A DNA stretch of 64,000 nucleotides from Tengunoibacter tsumagoiensis (GCF_003967535.1 NZ_BIFR01000001.1:4277001-4341000); one strand, 5' to 3'; numbered from the stretch's first letter, positions 1-8,565 are shown. Translations and numbers: made by a program. The notes: generated from the letters alone by a model not told the origin.

Positions 1-161
1 CCACCTCTCAACCCGGCCCCAATTTCTACGCCCCCCCACCTGGAGAAATGCCGGTTAATTCAATTCGGAGCGAGCAGATGGTCGAACTGGACTATGACCA
101 GACAACTGGCAAATCAGAGTTCTTTTATCCCGAGCGCTCACTTTCTGAACAGGACAGGTAA
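1..161 (+). CDS. 3' end of an unrecognised gene (5' truncated by window)
   Basis: An open frame enters from the left edge (codons start at position 3) and ends at TAA 159-161. It encodes about 52 C-terminal residues with a Pro-rich stretch (YAPPPGEMP) followed by an acidic tail ending SLSEQDR. The frame has no internal stop, and the strong hairpin that follows fits the end of a gene convergent with the YtxH gene. The product cannot be named from this tail; a proline-rich C-terminus is typical of membrane or surface proteins of this group, but that is only suggestive. Confidence 0.55.
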   Translation, partial: TSQPGPNFYAPPPGEMPVNSIRSEQMVELDYDQTTGKSEFFYPERSLSEQDR

Positions 162-193
162 AAATTCAATCATACTTACACTTTCTCTGTAGC

Positions 194-229
194 AAAAAGG
201 AGGCGTGCATAAGATATGCATGCCTCCTT
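194..229 (-). terminator. Rho-independent terminator between convergent genes
   Basis: The arms AAGGAGGC (197-204) and GCCTCCTT (222-229) extend through a G-T wobble into TGCATA/TATGCA with an AGA loop. On the minus strand the stem is followed by a run of five T (194-198 complement), so it primarily terminates the YtxH gene. It could also act on the plus-strand gene ending at 161. Confidence 0.8.
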
Positions 230-243
230 CTATTAGCCCCAGA

Positions 244-1122
244 TCAGGGACGATTAGGATCACGTTTCTCAGGCTTAGGCGGTTGTTTAGGATTCTCCAG
301 TGGAGGTCGCTCTGCTGGTTTAGCAGGATCGTTGGTAAAAGGTCGGTTGGCCTCGTAAGTTGGATGAGCACGCGAGGGATCTGGTGCTGGCTGAGTTGGA
401 CGTGGGGGTATCGCGTTCGTCGTCGTTGGACGCGGTGTACCCTGTGTAGTACCAGAATTTGCAGGCCGCTCATGCTCTGGTATTCCCTGACGCGGATTCT
501 CGGACAACGTTGGCCCGGTCTTCGTAGGATCAGCAGCCTGTGTGCCAGCTCGTAAGTTCTCAGTAACCGGGCTTCCAGTGCGGGTAATATCTCCAGCAAG
601 ATCGCTGGTAGAGGTTGTAAGTGGCGCTGGATTCGTTGGGCCCATATCGTTTCTGGGGCTGTTTGTCCCTTTGTAATCTCCGCCAGTCGAGGTATTTTTA
701 GCGTCGATGCCTGATGAGGCTGACGTATTCTTAGGAAGTGGATTGGAAGATGGTGTAGACGACGAGAATGTCGAACTGGTGGTTGCAGTTGTCGTCGTTG
801 GTGAAGCATAATTTGACGATCGTTCTACGCCAGGAGCTGTACTGGCTGGTCTTGTGCCACCAACATTCGAGGCAGATGATGAGGCAGGCTCAGCTTTCTT
901 TGTTGGTGGAATATAATATTCCTCGACGTCCTTAACGATCTTACGATCAGGACCAAGGAAGGAAGGACGATTACGCAGCAGGCCCTGACCGCCATCTGGC
1001 AGGCTTCTCTTTGCCTGGCCCAGACGCTCGCCTAAGAGGCCACGCATCTCTTCCCCTCGTTTCGGTGCAACTAATAGTCCCAGGCCCACCCCCAGTAACA
1101 GACCATTTAAGAATTTTCCCAT
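244..1122 (-). CDS. YtxH-domain protein with long low-complexity tail
   Basis: 292 residues. The N-terminus (about residues 1-40) has the YtxH / gas-vesicle-like pattern: a short Gly-rich hydrophobic segment (GLLLGVGLGLLVAPKRGEE) with the APKRGEEMR signature, then a basic amphipathic stretch. The remaining 230 residues are Thr/Ser/Pro/Asn-rich and probably disordered. The start ATG is preceded by AAGAAAGGGG at 8 nt. Family members are small membrane-associated stress or envelope proteins of unknown biochemical role. The disordered tail is much longer than the usual 100-residue family members. The gene is monocistronic, ending in the hairpin at 194-229. Confidence 0.75.
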   Translation of the reverse strand: MGKFLNGLLLGVGLGLLVAPKRGEEMRGLLGERLGQAKRSLPDGGQGLLRNRPSFLGPDRKIVKDVEEYYIPPTKKAEPASSSASNVGGTRPASTAPGVERSSNYASPTTTTATTSSTFSSSTPSSNPLPKNTSASSGIDAKNTSTGGDYKGTNSPRNDMGPTNPAPLTTSTSDLAGDITRTGSPVTENLRAGTQAADPTKTGPTLSENPRQGIPEHERPANSGTTQGTPRPTTTNAIPPRPTQPAPDPSRAHPTYEANRPFTNDPAKPAERPPLENPKQPPKPEKRDPNRP

Positions 1123-1555
1123 CTATATACCCCTTTCTTGATACACATGTACAAAAAAGCCTGGCCTCAGATAAAAACATTATCATAGTTGATACGATGG
1201 AATGCGCAAAAATGTAACACGTAACCTCTTCCATTCACTTTTGCTTATCTTTTGCTGAGTTTTCAGTTATACGATGCCAGTCCTTCCATCATGCATTTTC
1301 GAGTCAGCGAATATTCACCATTCTCTCACTCATTTTTGGTCCCTTATTCTGGTCGAGAAACGAAACAACCAGACAATGCAAACGGAAAAGTGAAAAGAAT
1401 TGCATCTTTGTGGTAATACGAACTTGAATTCATAATTAAAACAAGGTATGCTCTAATGGAGATATAACCCCTTTTGGGAGGAGAACAAACGAATTTTGGT
1501 GTAGACTATGTTGTTCAACGAGAGCGTAGACTTCATGTAAAGGATTGTGCTACAA
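1123..1555. other. Intergenic region with one candidate promoter
   Basis: No convincing gene is seen in these 433 bases; short ORFs here lack a ribosome site. It separates the divergent YtxH gene (minus) and alpha/beta hydrolase (plus), so it should hold both promoters. Only the plus-strand candidate at 1424-1452 is recognisable. Confidence 0.5.
1424..1452 (+). promoter_or_regulatory. Candidate sigma-70 promoter of the hydrolase gene
   Basis: TTGAAT (1424-1429), a 17-base spacer, then TATGCT (1447-1452). It lies about 100 nt upstream of the hydrolase start. The -35 matches 5/6 and the -10 4/6 of consensus, so it is plausible but not proven. Confidence 0.4.
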
Positions 1556-2377
1556 ATGGAATGCATCGTTCGAGATACTCCTGTCTATTATGAGACCTAT
1601 GGAAACGGAATTCCTCTGTTGTCACTTCATGGATATTTCGTTGATCATCACTTGATGACAGGATGTATGGAACCTCTATTTGTGCAGCGAACAGGTTGGC
1701 AACGGATCTATCTGGACCTGCCAGGGATGGGCAAAACGCCCGGGACAGAGCAGATAAACAGTTCGGAGGATGTTCTTGAGCTGGTTCTCGATTTTATCGA
1801 TGCTGTCATTCCCAATCAACCGTTTGCTCTTGCCGGTGAATCATATGGAGGATTAATTAGCCGGGGTGTGCTTCAACGCAGGTTTCAGCAGCTTGTAGGC
1901 ATGGCACTCATCTGCCCTGTCATTACGGCGGATTATCAACAGCGAGACCTGCCTCCACATACCACCATTGTCGAAGATCCACAGCTGCTGGCCTCACTCA
2001 GTCCGACCAATGCAGCAGAATTTGGTCCTATGGTCGTTGTGCAGGACACCTATAATTGGGAACGGTTCCGCGACGAGATTCTCACTGGTGTGCATATCGC
2101 CAATTATGCGTTTCTCGATAAGCTGCAGAAACAGGGAGGGTTTTCCTTCAACGTTGATCAGTTAGAGCAGCCCTTTCCTCGACCAGTCATACTGTTTACA
2201 GGGAGACAGGATTCTATTGTAGGCTATCGTGATGCCTGGAACGTTCTGGAGAATTATTCCAGAGGCACGTTTGCCGTTCTCGATCGTGCCGGTCACAACG
2301 CTCAGATTGAGCAGAGCCAGCTCTTTACGGCCCTCATGGGAGAATGGCTGGATCGTGTCGAAGAAGCTATGCGCTAA
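1556..2377 (+). CDS. Alpha/beta-fold hydrolase
   Basis: 273 residues from ATG 1556. An in-frame GTG at 1547 lies only 2 nt after the AAAGGA ribosome site, so the ATG 11 nt downstream is preferred. The catalytic triad is visible: nucleophile elbow GESYGG (Ser96), acid in TGRQDS (Asp219) and His247 in RAGHNA. The oxyanion-hole region LHGYFVDHH follows strand 3. Family members hydrolyse esters, lactones, peptides or haloalkanes; the substrate cannot be read from the sequence. The gene is monocistronic, with a candidate promoter at 1424 and a perfect-stem terminator at 2401. It is probably a cytoplasmic enzyme, as no signal peptide is present. Confidence 0.85.
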   Translation: MECIVRDTPVYYETYGNGIPLLSLHGYFVDHHLMTGCMEPLFVQRTGWQRIYLDLPGMGKTPGTEQINSSEDVLELVLDFIDAVIPNQPFALAGESYGGLISRGVLQRRFQQLVGMALICPVITADYQQRDLPPHTTIVEDPQLLASLSPTNAAEFGPMVVVQDTYNWERFRDEILTGVHIANYAFLDKLQKQGGFSFNVDQLEQPFPRPVILFTGRQDSIVGYRDAWNVLENYSRGTFAVLDRAGHNAQIEQSQLFTALMGEWLDRVEEAMR

Positions 2378-2400
2378 TGTAAACACGACCATAACACTGC

Positions 2401-2451
2401 AAACCATAGACCCTTCACGATAGAGCTCAGACTGTGAAGGGTCTATGGTTT
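2401..2451. terminator. Perfect 18-bp inverted repeat, bidirectional terminator
   Basis: The arm 2401-2418 (AAACCATAGACCCTTCAC) pairs without mismatch with 2434-2451. The arms end in AAA/TTT on both strands. It lies between the convergent hydrolase (plus) and ptsI (minus), so it likely ends both transcripts. Confidence 0.8.
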
Positions 2452-2487
2452 ACTATTCTGCTGGTCAGCATCCCAACAGTTTAGCAG

Positions 2488-4224
2488 TCAGGGCTGAACG
2501 TGAACGGCCTCGCTCATCGCGCGTATATATGCTCGTACTTCTGCCGCGTTTCGACAGGAGGCTAACACGTGTTGCGTGATCTCATGTGCTTGAGCGCTAT
2601 GATAATTGCGAATGGTCTGCTTAATCAATGGAATGGCACTGGCCGTCATACTCCATTCATCAAGACCCAGACCCAACAGAAGAGGGGCCGCCAGTGGCTC
2701 ACTGGCCAGTTCTCCACACAGACCCACCCATTTACCATGCTCATGGGCCGCATCAATTACCATCCTGATGAGACGTAACACGGCGGGGTGAAGAGCATCT
2801 GAGAGATGAGCGAGCGACGCATTGGTTCTATCTGCCGCCAATGTATACTGTGCCAGATCGTTTGTCCCAATGCTAAAGAAGTCCACATGTTCTGCCAGTA
2901 GATCTGCCATTAAGGCAGCTGCTGGCACTTCAATCATGATCCCTAGCTCATAGTTCTCTGCATATGGAAGGTTTCTCGCCACAAGATCTGCCTGTGCCTG
3001 TTGTACCTGCTCTCGCACTGCCAACAGTTCTTCAATACTGGCAACCATCGGAACCATTATTTTTAAGTGATGACCAACCCCTGCCCGCAACAAAGCACAG
3101 AGCTGCGTCTGAAAGACTTCTCTCTGTTGCAGTGCTAAACGCACGCCTCTTACTCCCAGAAAAGGATTCATCTCATCAGGCATCGGCAGATAGGCAGCGG
3201 GCTTATCCCCCCCAATATCAAACGTCCTGACAACAACTGGTCGCTGCTCCATCGTCTGTAGAACCTGCCGATAGAGAGCAGACTGTTCCTCTTCAGTTGG
3301 AGGAGTTGCTCGCTCTAAAAAGAGAAATTCAGTGCGCAGCAAGCCAATCCCTTCGGCACCATAGGTCAATGCTTCAACTGCCTGCTCAGGTGAACCAATA
3401 TTAGCAACCAGTTCAACCTGGAGACCATCAAGCGTCTGCGCTGGTTCCAGGGCATGAGCCAGTGCAATCTCCCGCTGCTTCGCTAGCTTCTGAGCCTGAA
3501 GGAGATACCTGTCCAATACCTGCTGGTCTGGCTCGAGCACCACTTCACCAGCCGCTCCGTCGACCAGAACCTGCATACCATCCTGGAGCTGCTCAAGATC
3601 CTTCCCCAGTCCGGTCACAGCCGGGATACCCAGCGCCCGTGCCAGAATCGCCACATGAGAGGTAGCACTACCAACCCCTGTACAGAAGGCGCGCACATTC
3701 TTTGTATCCAGACGAACCGTCTCAGACGGCGTAAGATCTGTGGCTACAAGAATAACTGGCTCAGTCAATAAGAGATCGTGCTCGCTCTGTCCTTGTAGAC
3801 GGCGTAACACACGCTGCGCAATATCCTCAAGATCAACGGCGCGCGCCGCTAAATACTCGTCTGGAATAGCTCTCAACTGCGCTGCATAGCTCTGCGTTGC
3901 ATTCTGCCAGGCATAATCTGCACTGTAATGCTTCTGCTCGATACTGGTCTGGACCATTTCCAGGAGCTCAGGATCATCAAGAAAGAGCTCATGAGCCTCA
4001 AAAATAGCTGCTTCAGCTGCACCAACGCTCTGACGTGCCTGCTTAAAGAGCATGTGCACCTCTGTGCGAGCCTGCTCTAAGGCAGTGTTGAGACGCGCCC
4101 ATTCTTGCGTACTCTCTTCCATCTGACGAAGTTCAACCGTGAGGGTCGGGAGCGCATAACGGAAGACGGGGCCATTCGCGATCCCTGCCGATGCCGCGAT
4201 GCCGCGCATTGCTCTGGTTGCCAT
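2488..4224 (-). CDS. ptsI: Phosphoenolpyruvate-protein phosphotransferase (PTS enzyme I)
   Basis: 578 residues, the normal EI length. EI takes phosphate from PEP and passes it to HPr. The phosphorylated His190 sits in the swivel-domain motif SATSHVAILAR. The PEP-binding barrel carries GIGLLRTEFLF, the signature DFFSIGTNDLAQYT and the catalytic Cys503 in GLCGELASEP. It is the last gene of the PTS operon and starts 5 nt after the HPr stop codon, with a GGAGAGG ribosome site inside the end of ptsH. The terminator at 2401-2451 follows. All key residues are present, so it should be active. Confidence 0.96.
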   Translation of the reverse strand: MATRAMRGIAASAGIANGPVFRYALPTLTVELRQMEESTQEWARLNTALEQARTEVHMLFKQARQSVGAAEAAIFEAHELFLDDPELLEMVQTSIEQKHYSADYAWQNATQSYAAQLRAIPDEYLAARAVDLEDIAQRVLRRLQGQSEHDLLLTEPVILVATDLTPSETVRLDTKNVRAFCTGVGSATSHVAILARALGIPAVTGLGKDLEQLQDGMQVLVDGAAGEVVLEPDQQVLDRYLLQAQKLAKQREIALAHALEPAQTLDGLQVELVANIGSPEQAVEALTYGAEGIGLLRTEFLFLERATPPTEEEQSALYRQVLQTMEQRPVVVRTFDIGGDKPAAYLPMPDEMNPFLGVRGVRLALQQREVFQTQLCALLRAGVGHHLKIMVPMVASIEELLAVREQVQQAQADLVARNLPYAENYELGIMIEVPAAALMADLLAEHVDFFSIGTNDLAQYTLAADRTNASLAHLSDALHPAVLRLIRMVIDAAHEHGKWVGLCGELASEPLAAPLLLGLGLDEWSMTASAIPLIKQTIRNYHSAQAHEITQHVLASCRNAAEVRAYIRAMSEAVHVQP

Positions 4225-4229
4225 GGAAA

Positions 4230-4511
4230 TTACACTGCCTCTCCAAAGTTGCTTGCAATTAAATGTGCTAATGCCTCCACTGCCACCTGCTCATCCTCAC
4301 CCTCGGCAATGATCCGCACTCGATCGTTTGGCTGAACAGCCGCAGTCAGTAGACGCAGCACGCTCTTACCATTGACAGGTTCTAAACCTTTACTCAGATT
4401 CTCAATCGAAATAGCGCAAGAGAAACCAGCCGCAGCCTTCACAAAGAGAGCTGCCGGACGAGCATGTAAACCAGATGGATGGTGAATCACTAATTCATGG
4501 GTAGCTGACAC
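4230..4511 (-). CDS. ptsH: Phosphocarrier protein HPr
   Basis: 93 residues, GTG start behind AAAGG. HPr relays phosphate from EI to the EIIA domains. The active His16 lies in the canonical motif SGLHARPA. The regulatory serine region is present as NGKSVL (Ser50, equivalent to Ser46 of Bacillus HPr), so control by HPr kinase is possible, but no hprK is seen in the window. It sits between the mannose-type EIIA gene and ptsI, and the 5-nt gap to ptsI indicates tight coupling. Confidence 0.95.
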   Translation of the reverse strand: MSATHELVIHHPSGLHARPAALFVKAAAGFSCAISIENLSKGLEPVNGKSVLRLLTAAVQPNDRVRIIAEGEDEQVAVEALAHLIASNFGEAV

Positions 4512-4603
4512 CTTTTTTTCCTTTCCTGATCCCTAAAAACACCCTTGTATCTTTTTTTAAGCGGGTTGCGCGCAACAGAGCAAACGGACATTCACCCACA
4601 TCA

Positions 4604-5002
4604 TCATTCGAGCTTCTCAAGTGGGCGAAGATGAATAATTCCTTCTTTCGCGGCCTGTACAGCGAGACGCGTTAACTCTGGAAGGGGTGTATGCGCGCGT
4701 TGCGTAAGAATTTCTAACAGCATAGGTAGATTAACGCCGCAGAGGACGGGAGTGCCATTATTCATGAGCGCAAAACTGGCATTTGCTGGACTCCCTCCCA
4801 GGAGATCTGTCAGCACCAGGACCTCACCAGCAGGCAACATTTGTCCCACTACATCCTCAATCCGCCTGCGCAAACGTTCTCCATCTGATCCTGGCTCCAT
4901 CCCAATCGCCACCAGCCGCTCCTGCGGTCCAACGATCATCTCTACAGCATGTTTTAAACCATCCGCCAGTAAGCCATGGGCAACCAGAACAATTCCAATC
5001 AC
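4604..5002 (-). CDS. PTS EIIA component, mannose family
   Basis: 132 residues from GTG 5002, preceded by AAAGAGG. A TTG at 5020 would add six residues but has no ribosome site, and family members typically begin MIGIVLV. The phosphorylated residue is His9 in LVAHGLLADG. The motif LTDLLGGSPANAS is that of ManX/EIIA-Man and differs from the DhaM form. No EIIB, EIIC or EIID of the mannose family is encoded in the window, so this is an orphan EIIA beside a glucose-family permease. It may serve a permease elsewhere or be regulatory (see findings). DhaM-like phosphorylation of a kinase is an alternative. Confidence 0.85.
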   Translation of the reverse strand: MIGIVLVAHGLLADGLKHAVEMIVGPQERLVAIGMEPGSDGERLRRRIEDVVGQMLPAGEVLVLTDLLGGSPANASFALMNNGTPVLCGVNLPMLLEILTQRAHTPLPELTRLAVQAAKEGIIHLRPLEKLE

Positions 5003-5055
5003 TTCCTCCACCTCTTTCAAGAGAAACGTATCAACAATCTGTGATCTCTCTATAG

Positions 5056-5155
5056 GAGAACGGGATCTTGCACCCCTTCCTTAGTCCTAATGAGCCCTTC
5101 TCAATTCCTTCTTTCAAGGCCTCACTGAAAGGATTAAAGGCAAAAGCCCGTTCTC
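5056..5155 (-). other. Inverted repeats in the EIIA-EIIA intercistronic gap
   Basis: The 166-nt gap between the two EIIA genes contains GAGAACGGG (5056-5064) and its exact complement CCCGTTCTC (5147-5155). These enclose a second small stem CTTTCA/TGAAAG (5111-5131). This could fold in the operon mRNA and set differential expression, but no known RNA family is recognised. Confidence 0.3.
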
Positions 5156-5168
5156 AATCGAGGAAAGC

Positions 5169-5621
5169 TTAGACGTTCAGTACAAAGAGAACATCGCATC
5201 CAGCCTGAACCTGGCCACTGGCCTGACGAGAGACTATGCCTGCACCAGAAGAGACGACCGGGCTCAGCATAACTTTTCCTGCCTGCTCGATAACAGCGCG
5301 ATTGAAGCGAACAATCGGTGTTCCCACCTCGACATGTTGACCTTCAACAGCGATATTCTCAAAGCCTGTCCCCTTCAGCTCAACTGTATCCAGTCCCAGA
5401 TGAACGATCAGTTCCACTCCTTCCGGCGTTGCAATCCCAAAGGCATGTCCCCCTGGAAAGAGCTTGATCAGATCGCCAGCAATTGGAGCAACAACGACCA
5501 CGCCCGTTGGATCAAGTGCCACTCCATCGCCAGCGAGCTTCTGAGCAAAAACTTCATCTGGAACTGTTTCTAACGCAACAACTGTGCCATCAACTGGCGC
5601 ATACACAGCAATCTCAGCCAT
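5169..5621 (-). CDS. PTS EIIA component, glucose family
   Basis: 150 residues, ATG behind GGTAGG. This is the single-domain soluble EIIA of the glucose/GlcNAc family and transfers phosphate from HPr to the EIIB cysteine. The two active-site histidines are visible: His59 in GGHAFGI and the phosphorylated His74 in IVHLGLDTVEL. It lies 33 nt after the EIICB gene, which lacks its own EIIA domain, so the two together make a complete permease. Whether it also has the regulatory role of enterobacterial Crr cannot be told. Confidence 0.93.
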   Translation of the reverse strand: MAEIAVYAPVDGTVVALETVPDEVFAQKLAGDGVALDPTGVVVVAPIAGDLIKLFPGGHAFGIATPEGVELIVHLGLDTVELKGTGFENIAVEGQHVEVGTPIVRFNRAVIEQAGKVMLSPVVSSGAGIVSRQASGQVQAGCDVLFVLNV

Positions 5622-5653
5622 TTCAGTGCCTACCTATCTTTGTCTTTTCAGAG

Positions 5654-7162
5654 TTATTTGACCAGTTCGTCCTTGAGAATGCGATTCATCCGCAAAGCAA
5701 TACGATCAGATTGTGTCCCCATAACCACCTGAGCAATCTTACCGCGCTTGATCACGCCAGAAGCACCCAGGCTTTTCAGACGACTCTCATCGATCTTATC
5801 AGCGTTGCCTACGGTCAGACGTAAGCGCGTGATACAGCCCTCAACGCTCTCAACATTGCTATTGCCGCCCAGAGCTGCCAGAACATTATAAGCCAGTACG
5901 GTATCAGGGTCCTCAGACTTTACATCCGCCGAGCTCACCTCATGCTCCTGTTCCATTGCCATACCATCAACAACCTGTTCAGCAACGGAAGCATCGCGGC
6001 CAGGAGTCGCCAGGTTGAAGCGCGTAATACAGAAGCTAAAGATGAAGTAGTACAGAACCGCATACACCAGACCAATGACAATGATCAGTAATGGATTGGT
6101 TGTATTGGCTTTATTGAAATTGAGCACATAATCGATGAAGCCAGCCGAGAAGCCAAAGCCAATCTTAACATTCAACAAGGTACAGACGGCCAGGGCGGTT
6201 CCAGTCAAGACCGCATGAATGAGGAAGAGAACCGGGGCGACAAAAATGAAAGCAAATTCAATTGGCTCAGTCACACCGGTCAGGAATGAGGCAAAGGCGG
6301 CAGATAATAAGATGCCAGCGGCAACCTTCGGGAACTTTGCATGCCGAATCATCGCAAAACAGGCAGCAGGCAGGCCAAACATCATCATGGGGAAGAAGCC
6401 AGCCATGAAATTTCCCGCCGATGGGTCCCCGGCAAAATAGCGATTCAGGTCACCAGTCTTGCCATGATAGCTCCCCAGCTCGAACCAGACATACGAGTTC
6501 AAGACGTGGTGAAGTCCCAGAGGAATCAGCAAACGATTCAAAAAGCCATAGATACCTGTTCCCAGAGGCCCCAATGAAACAATAGCGGAACCAACAGTAT
6601 TGACGCCAACATTAATCGGAGGCCAGATCAAACCAAAGATGACCCCCAGAATCACGGCTGCCACGGCTGTGATGATCGGGACGAAACGCCGACCACCAAA
6701 GAAGGCCAGATAATTGGGCAGACGAATATCATGGAAGCGGCGATAGAGACCAGCCGCCGTCAGGCCCATCAGAATACCAGACAAGACCCCCATGGAAATC
6801 GAAGGATCGGGCTTGCCAGCAACCTGAGGGATAATCGTATTGAAAACGGCAGTAAAGACCAGGAAGCCAACCACACCAGCAAGAGCGGCTGCCCCCTCTC
6901 CACCGGCCATGCCCAGGGCAATACCAAGCGCAAAAATAAGCGAGAGATTTGAGAAGACCGCATCGCCAGCTGCTGCCATCCAGGTCCAATTAAAGATATC
7001 AGGCTGACCCAGGCGAAGCAAGAGAGCGGCAGCAGGGAGAACGGCAATCGGGAGCATCAGCGCTCGCCCCATACTCTGTAAACCACCTAATGCCTTATCC
7101 CCCCAGGAACCTTTAGGGCTCGCAGGCATCGTCTCAGACGAGGATGTTTGAAAAACACTCAT
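5654..7162 (-). CDS. PTS EIICB permease, glucose/N-acetylglucosamine family (NagE-like)
   Basis: 502 residues from the second ATG, which is 9 nt behind AGGAG; an ATG 6 nt upstream would leave only 3 nt. The EIIC domain (about 25-390) has multiple membrane segments and the GLHHVLNS...GDLNRYFAGD motif pattern of NagE-type GlcNAc permeases, plus GVTEPIEFAF. The EIIB domain (about 420-502) carries the phosphocysteine in VEGCITRLRL. No EIIA domain is attached; it is supplied by the next gene. GlcNAc rather than glucose is inferred from resemblance to NagE and is not certain. It is the first structural gene of the PTS operon, below the palindrome at 7331-7346. Confidence 0.9.
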   Translation of the reverse strand: MSVFQTSSSETMPASPKGSWGDKALGGLQSMGRALMLPIAVLPAAALLLRLGQPDIFNWTWMAAAGDAVFSNLSLIFALGIALGMAGGEGAAALAGVVGFLVFTAVFNTIIPQVAGKPDPSISMGVLSGILMGLTAAGLYRRFHDIRLPNYLAFFGGRRFVPIITAVAAVILGVIFGLIWPPINVGVNTVGSAIVSLGPLGTGIYGFLNRLLIPLGLHHVLNSYVWFELGSYHGKTGDLNRYFAGDPSAGNFMAGFFPMMMFGLPAACFAMIRHAKFPKVAAGILLSAAFASFLTGVTEPIEFAFIFVAPVLFLIHAVLTGTALAVCTLLNVKIGFGFSAGFIDYVLNFNKANTTNPLLIIVIGLVYAVLYYFIFSFCITRFNLATPGRDASVAEQVVDGMAMEQEHEVSSADVKSEDPDTVLAYNVLAALGGNSNVESVEGCITRLRLTVGNADKIDESRLKSLGASGVIKRGKIAQVVMGTQSDRIALRMNRILKDELVK

Positions 7163-7330
7163 TGTCATTTTCTCCTGTCTTGCTGTAACTAATGGACGCT
7201 TTCATAACGTCTTTGCAGACACTAGTGACAGTTTTCATGTATCTCTCTCCATCGAGAGATAGATTACTCTTCTAAAACCGTATGCACTGGCACAATACCA
7301 GATACACAGTCCTCCTCAGGTTTTACATCT

Positions 7331-7346
7331 ACACATCTAGATGTAT
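7331..7346. promoter_or_regulatory. Candidate operator palindrome upstream of the PTS operon
   Basis: ACATCTAGATGT (7333-7344) is a perfect 12-base palindrome. It extends with one mismatch to 16 bases, and the half site ACATCT is repeated at 7325-7330. It lies in the 240-base gap between the MerR gene and the EIICB gene, about 170 nt upstream of the latter. Its form resembles GntR-family NagR/DasR sites, which also centre on CTAG, but the bound protein is unknown. Confidence 0.45.
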
Positions 7347-7402
7347 AGACCATCACACTACGCAAAAAAATGTGAAAAAAGCCGTTGTTTGAAAATAAGG
7401 CC

Positions 7403-8308
7403 TCAGTTCAACTGATGGGTTGTAACAAGTCGCTCAAATTTTTCGCGTGAAGAGGTAAAAGCAGGTTTCACACCGGGGTTATCATTTTTCTCCACGGGAA
7501 ACTGTAATTCAGTAACATAGGAGGAAAGCTCCCCTTCGTGATGCAAGCAGACTTTACGGCTCTGGCCCATGATAATGTAATCATTCTCTTGCAGCCAGCG
7601 CCCCAGGGATTGATAGGCATCCATCAGGGTATATGGGTTCCCACGATAGAGCAAGGTTGCCATAGTATTGACGGCTGGGAGTTCGCGGATAGTGATACGC
7701 CCACCGCTACGCTCCACAATATTGCCAACGGAGGAGCTCTGAACGGGAATAGCAATCTCAACCAGTACGGCTTCCTGATCAGAGTAGCTGGACTCATGAT
7801 CAATAAACAGATAAGAACCCGCCAGTTTGACACCATGCTGTCTGAGAAACGCCAACGTCTCATCGGCAAATTGCTTTTTCTGGCTCGATTGAGTGACCAG
7901 TTTCCGACTGACGGCAACGATCTGAGTTTTGACCTTCTTAATAGTTACCTCATGACGTAAGCTGGGGGCCTCCATCTCAATCTGTTGCAGGCGAGCCTCA
8001 ACACGGGCAAGGCGCTCCTGCTCCACCTGAACACGTTGTACCAACTCGGCTTGCTTCAGGCGAAGCATGCCACGAATCTGCTCAACGGGCAGTTCTTCAT
8101 CCATCAACTGAAAGATCTGAGCCAGTTCAAAACCGAGATCTTTAAAGGCCAGAATCCGGTTCAGTTGGGACAACTGATCCATTGAATAATACCGGTACCC
8201 CGTTAAAGTATCGACCTGCCCCGGTTTTAGCAAGCCAATCTCGTCATAATAGCGCAGTGTTCGCATCGACACCTGACTCAACTTTGAGAAGTCGCTAATT
8301 TTGAACAT
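7403..8308 (-). CDS. MerR-family transcriptional regulator with C-terminal effector domain
   Basis: 301 residues. The winged helix-turn-helix (about 1-70) has the MerR hallmarks: MRTLRYYDEIGLLKP followed by GYRYYS and the FKDLGFEL segment. A coiled-coil dimer helix follows (about 80-115). The C-terminal 150 residues fit the GyrI-like/AraC effector-binding domain of the BmrR type, which senses small lipophilic ligands. No metal-binding Cys pair is present after the coiled coil, arguing against metal sensing. The start has AAAGG at 5 nt. It is transcribed from the 19-bp-spacer promoter at 8374-8404 and probably controls itself. It precedes the PTS operon on the same strand, so read-through control of sugar uptake is possible but unproven. 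Confidence 0.88.
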   Translation of the reverse strand: MFKISDFSKLSQVSMRTLRYYDEIGLLKPGQVDTLTGYRYYSMDQLSQLNRILAFKDLGFELAQIFQLMDEELPVEQIRGMLRLKQAELVQRVQVEQERLARVEARLQQIEMEAPSLRHEVTIKKVKTQIVAVSRKLVTQSSQKKQFADETLAFLRQHGVKLAGSYLFIDHESSYSDQEAVLVEIAIPVQSSSVGNIVERSGGRITIRELPAVNTMATLLYRGNPYTLMDAYQSLGRWLQENDYIIMGQSRKVCLHHEGELSSYVTELQFPVEKNDNPGVKPAFTSSREKFERLVTTHQLN

Positions 8309-8373
8309 CGAGCCTTTGCCTACCTATCAATAACTACTGGAACTCCAGGATGCCTGTTGAAAAGGATAGCCAT

Positions 8374-8404
8374 AGTTTACACTTTCACGTTACGTGAAAG
8401 TCAA
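8374..8404 (-). promoter_or_regulatory. MerR-type promoter with 19-bp spacer and palindromic operator
   Basis: On the minus strand: -35 TTGACT (8399-8404), a 19-base spacer, -10 TAAACT (8374-8379). The spacer contains the perfect palindrome ACTTTCACGT-T-ACGTGAAAGT (8381-8401). A 19-bp spacer with an internal dyad is the established architecture of promoters that MerR proteins activate by DNA untwisting. It lies about 65 nt upstream of the merR-like start, indicating autoregulation. Confidence 0.82.
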
Positions 8405-8565
8405 GAGCTTTTCCAGTCATTTTCAAAATTCACCTATGTTCTCCTGAACTCCTCTCCTCCTCCGCATCCATTAGCACTCGCCAATGAGATCGCAGATACG
8501 CTTTTCTGCCTCTCTCATTCGGGAAAACCTCCTTTTTCAGATGACCAGGTGACAAAGTGGGCATC
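8405..8565. other. Intergenic, nothing recognised
   Basis: Spacer between the divergent MerR gene and the leader-peptide transcript. No ribosome site, repeat or hairpin of note was seen; the longest open frame here lacks an SD sequence. Confidence 0.5.

Noticed and set aside
2964..3230. Plus-strand frames across ptsI
   Set aside because: They lie inside a strongly supported gene on the other strand with catalytic motifs; shadow frames.
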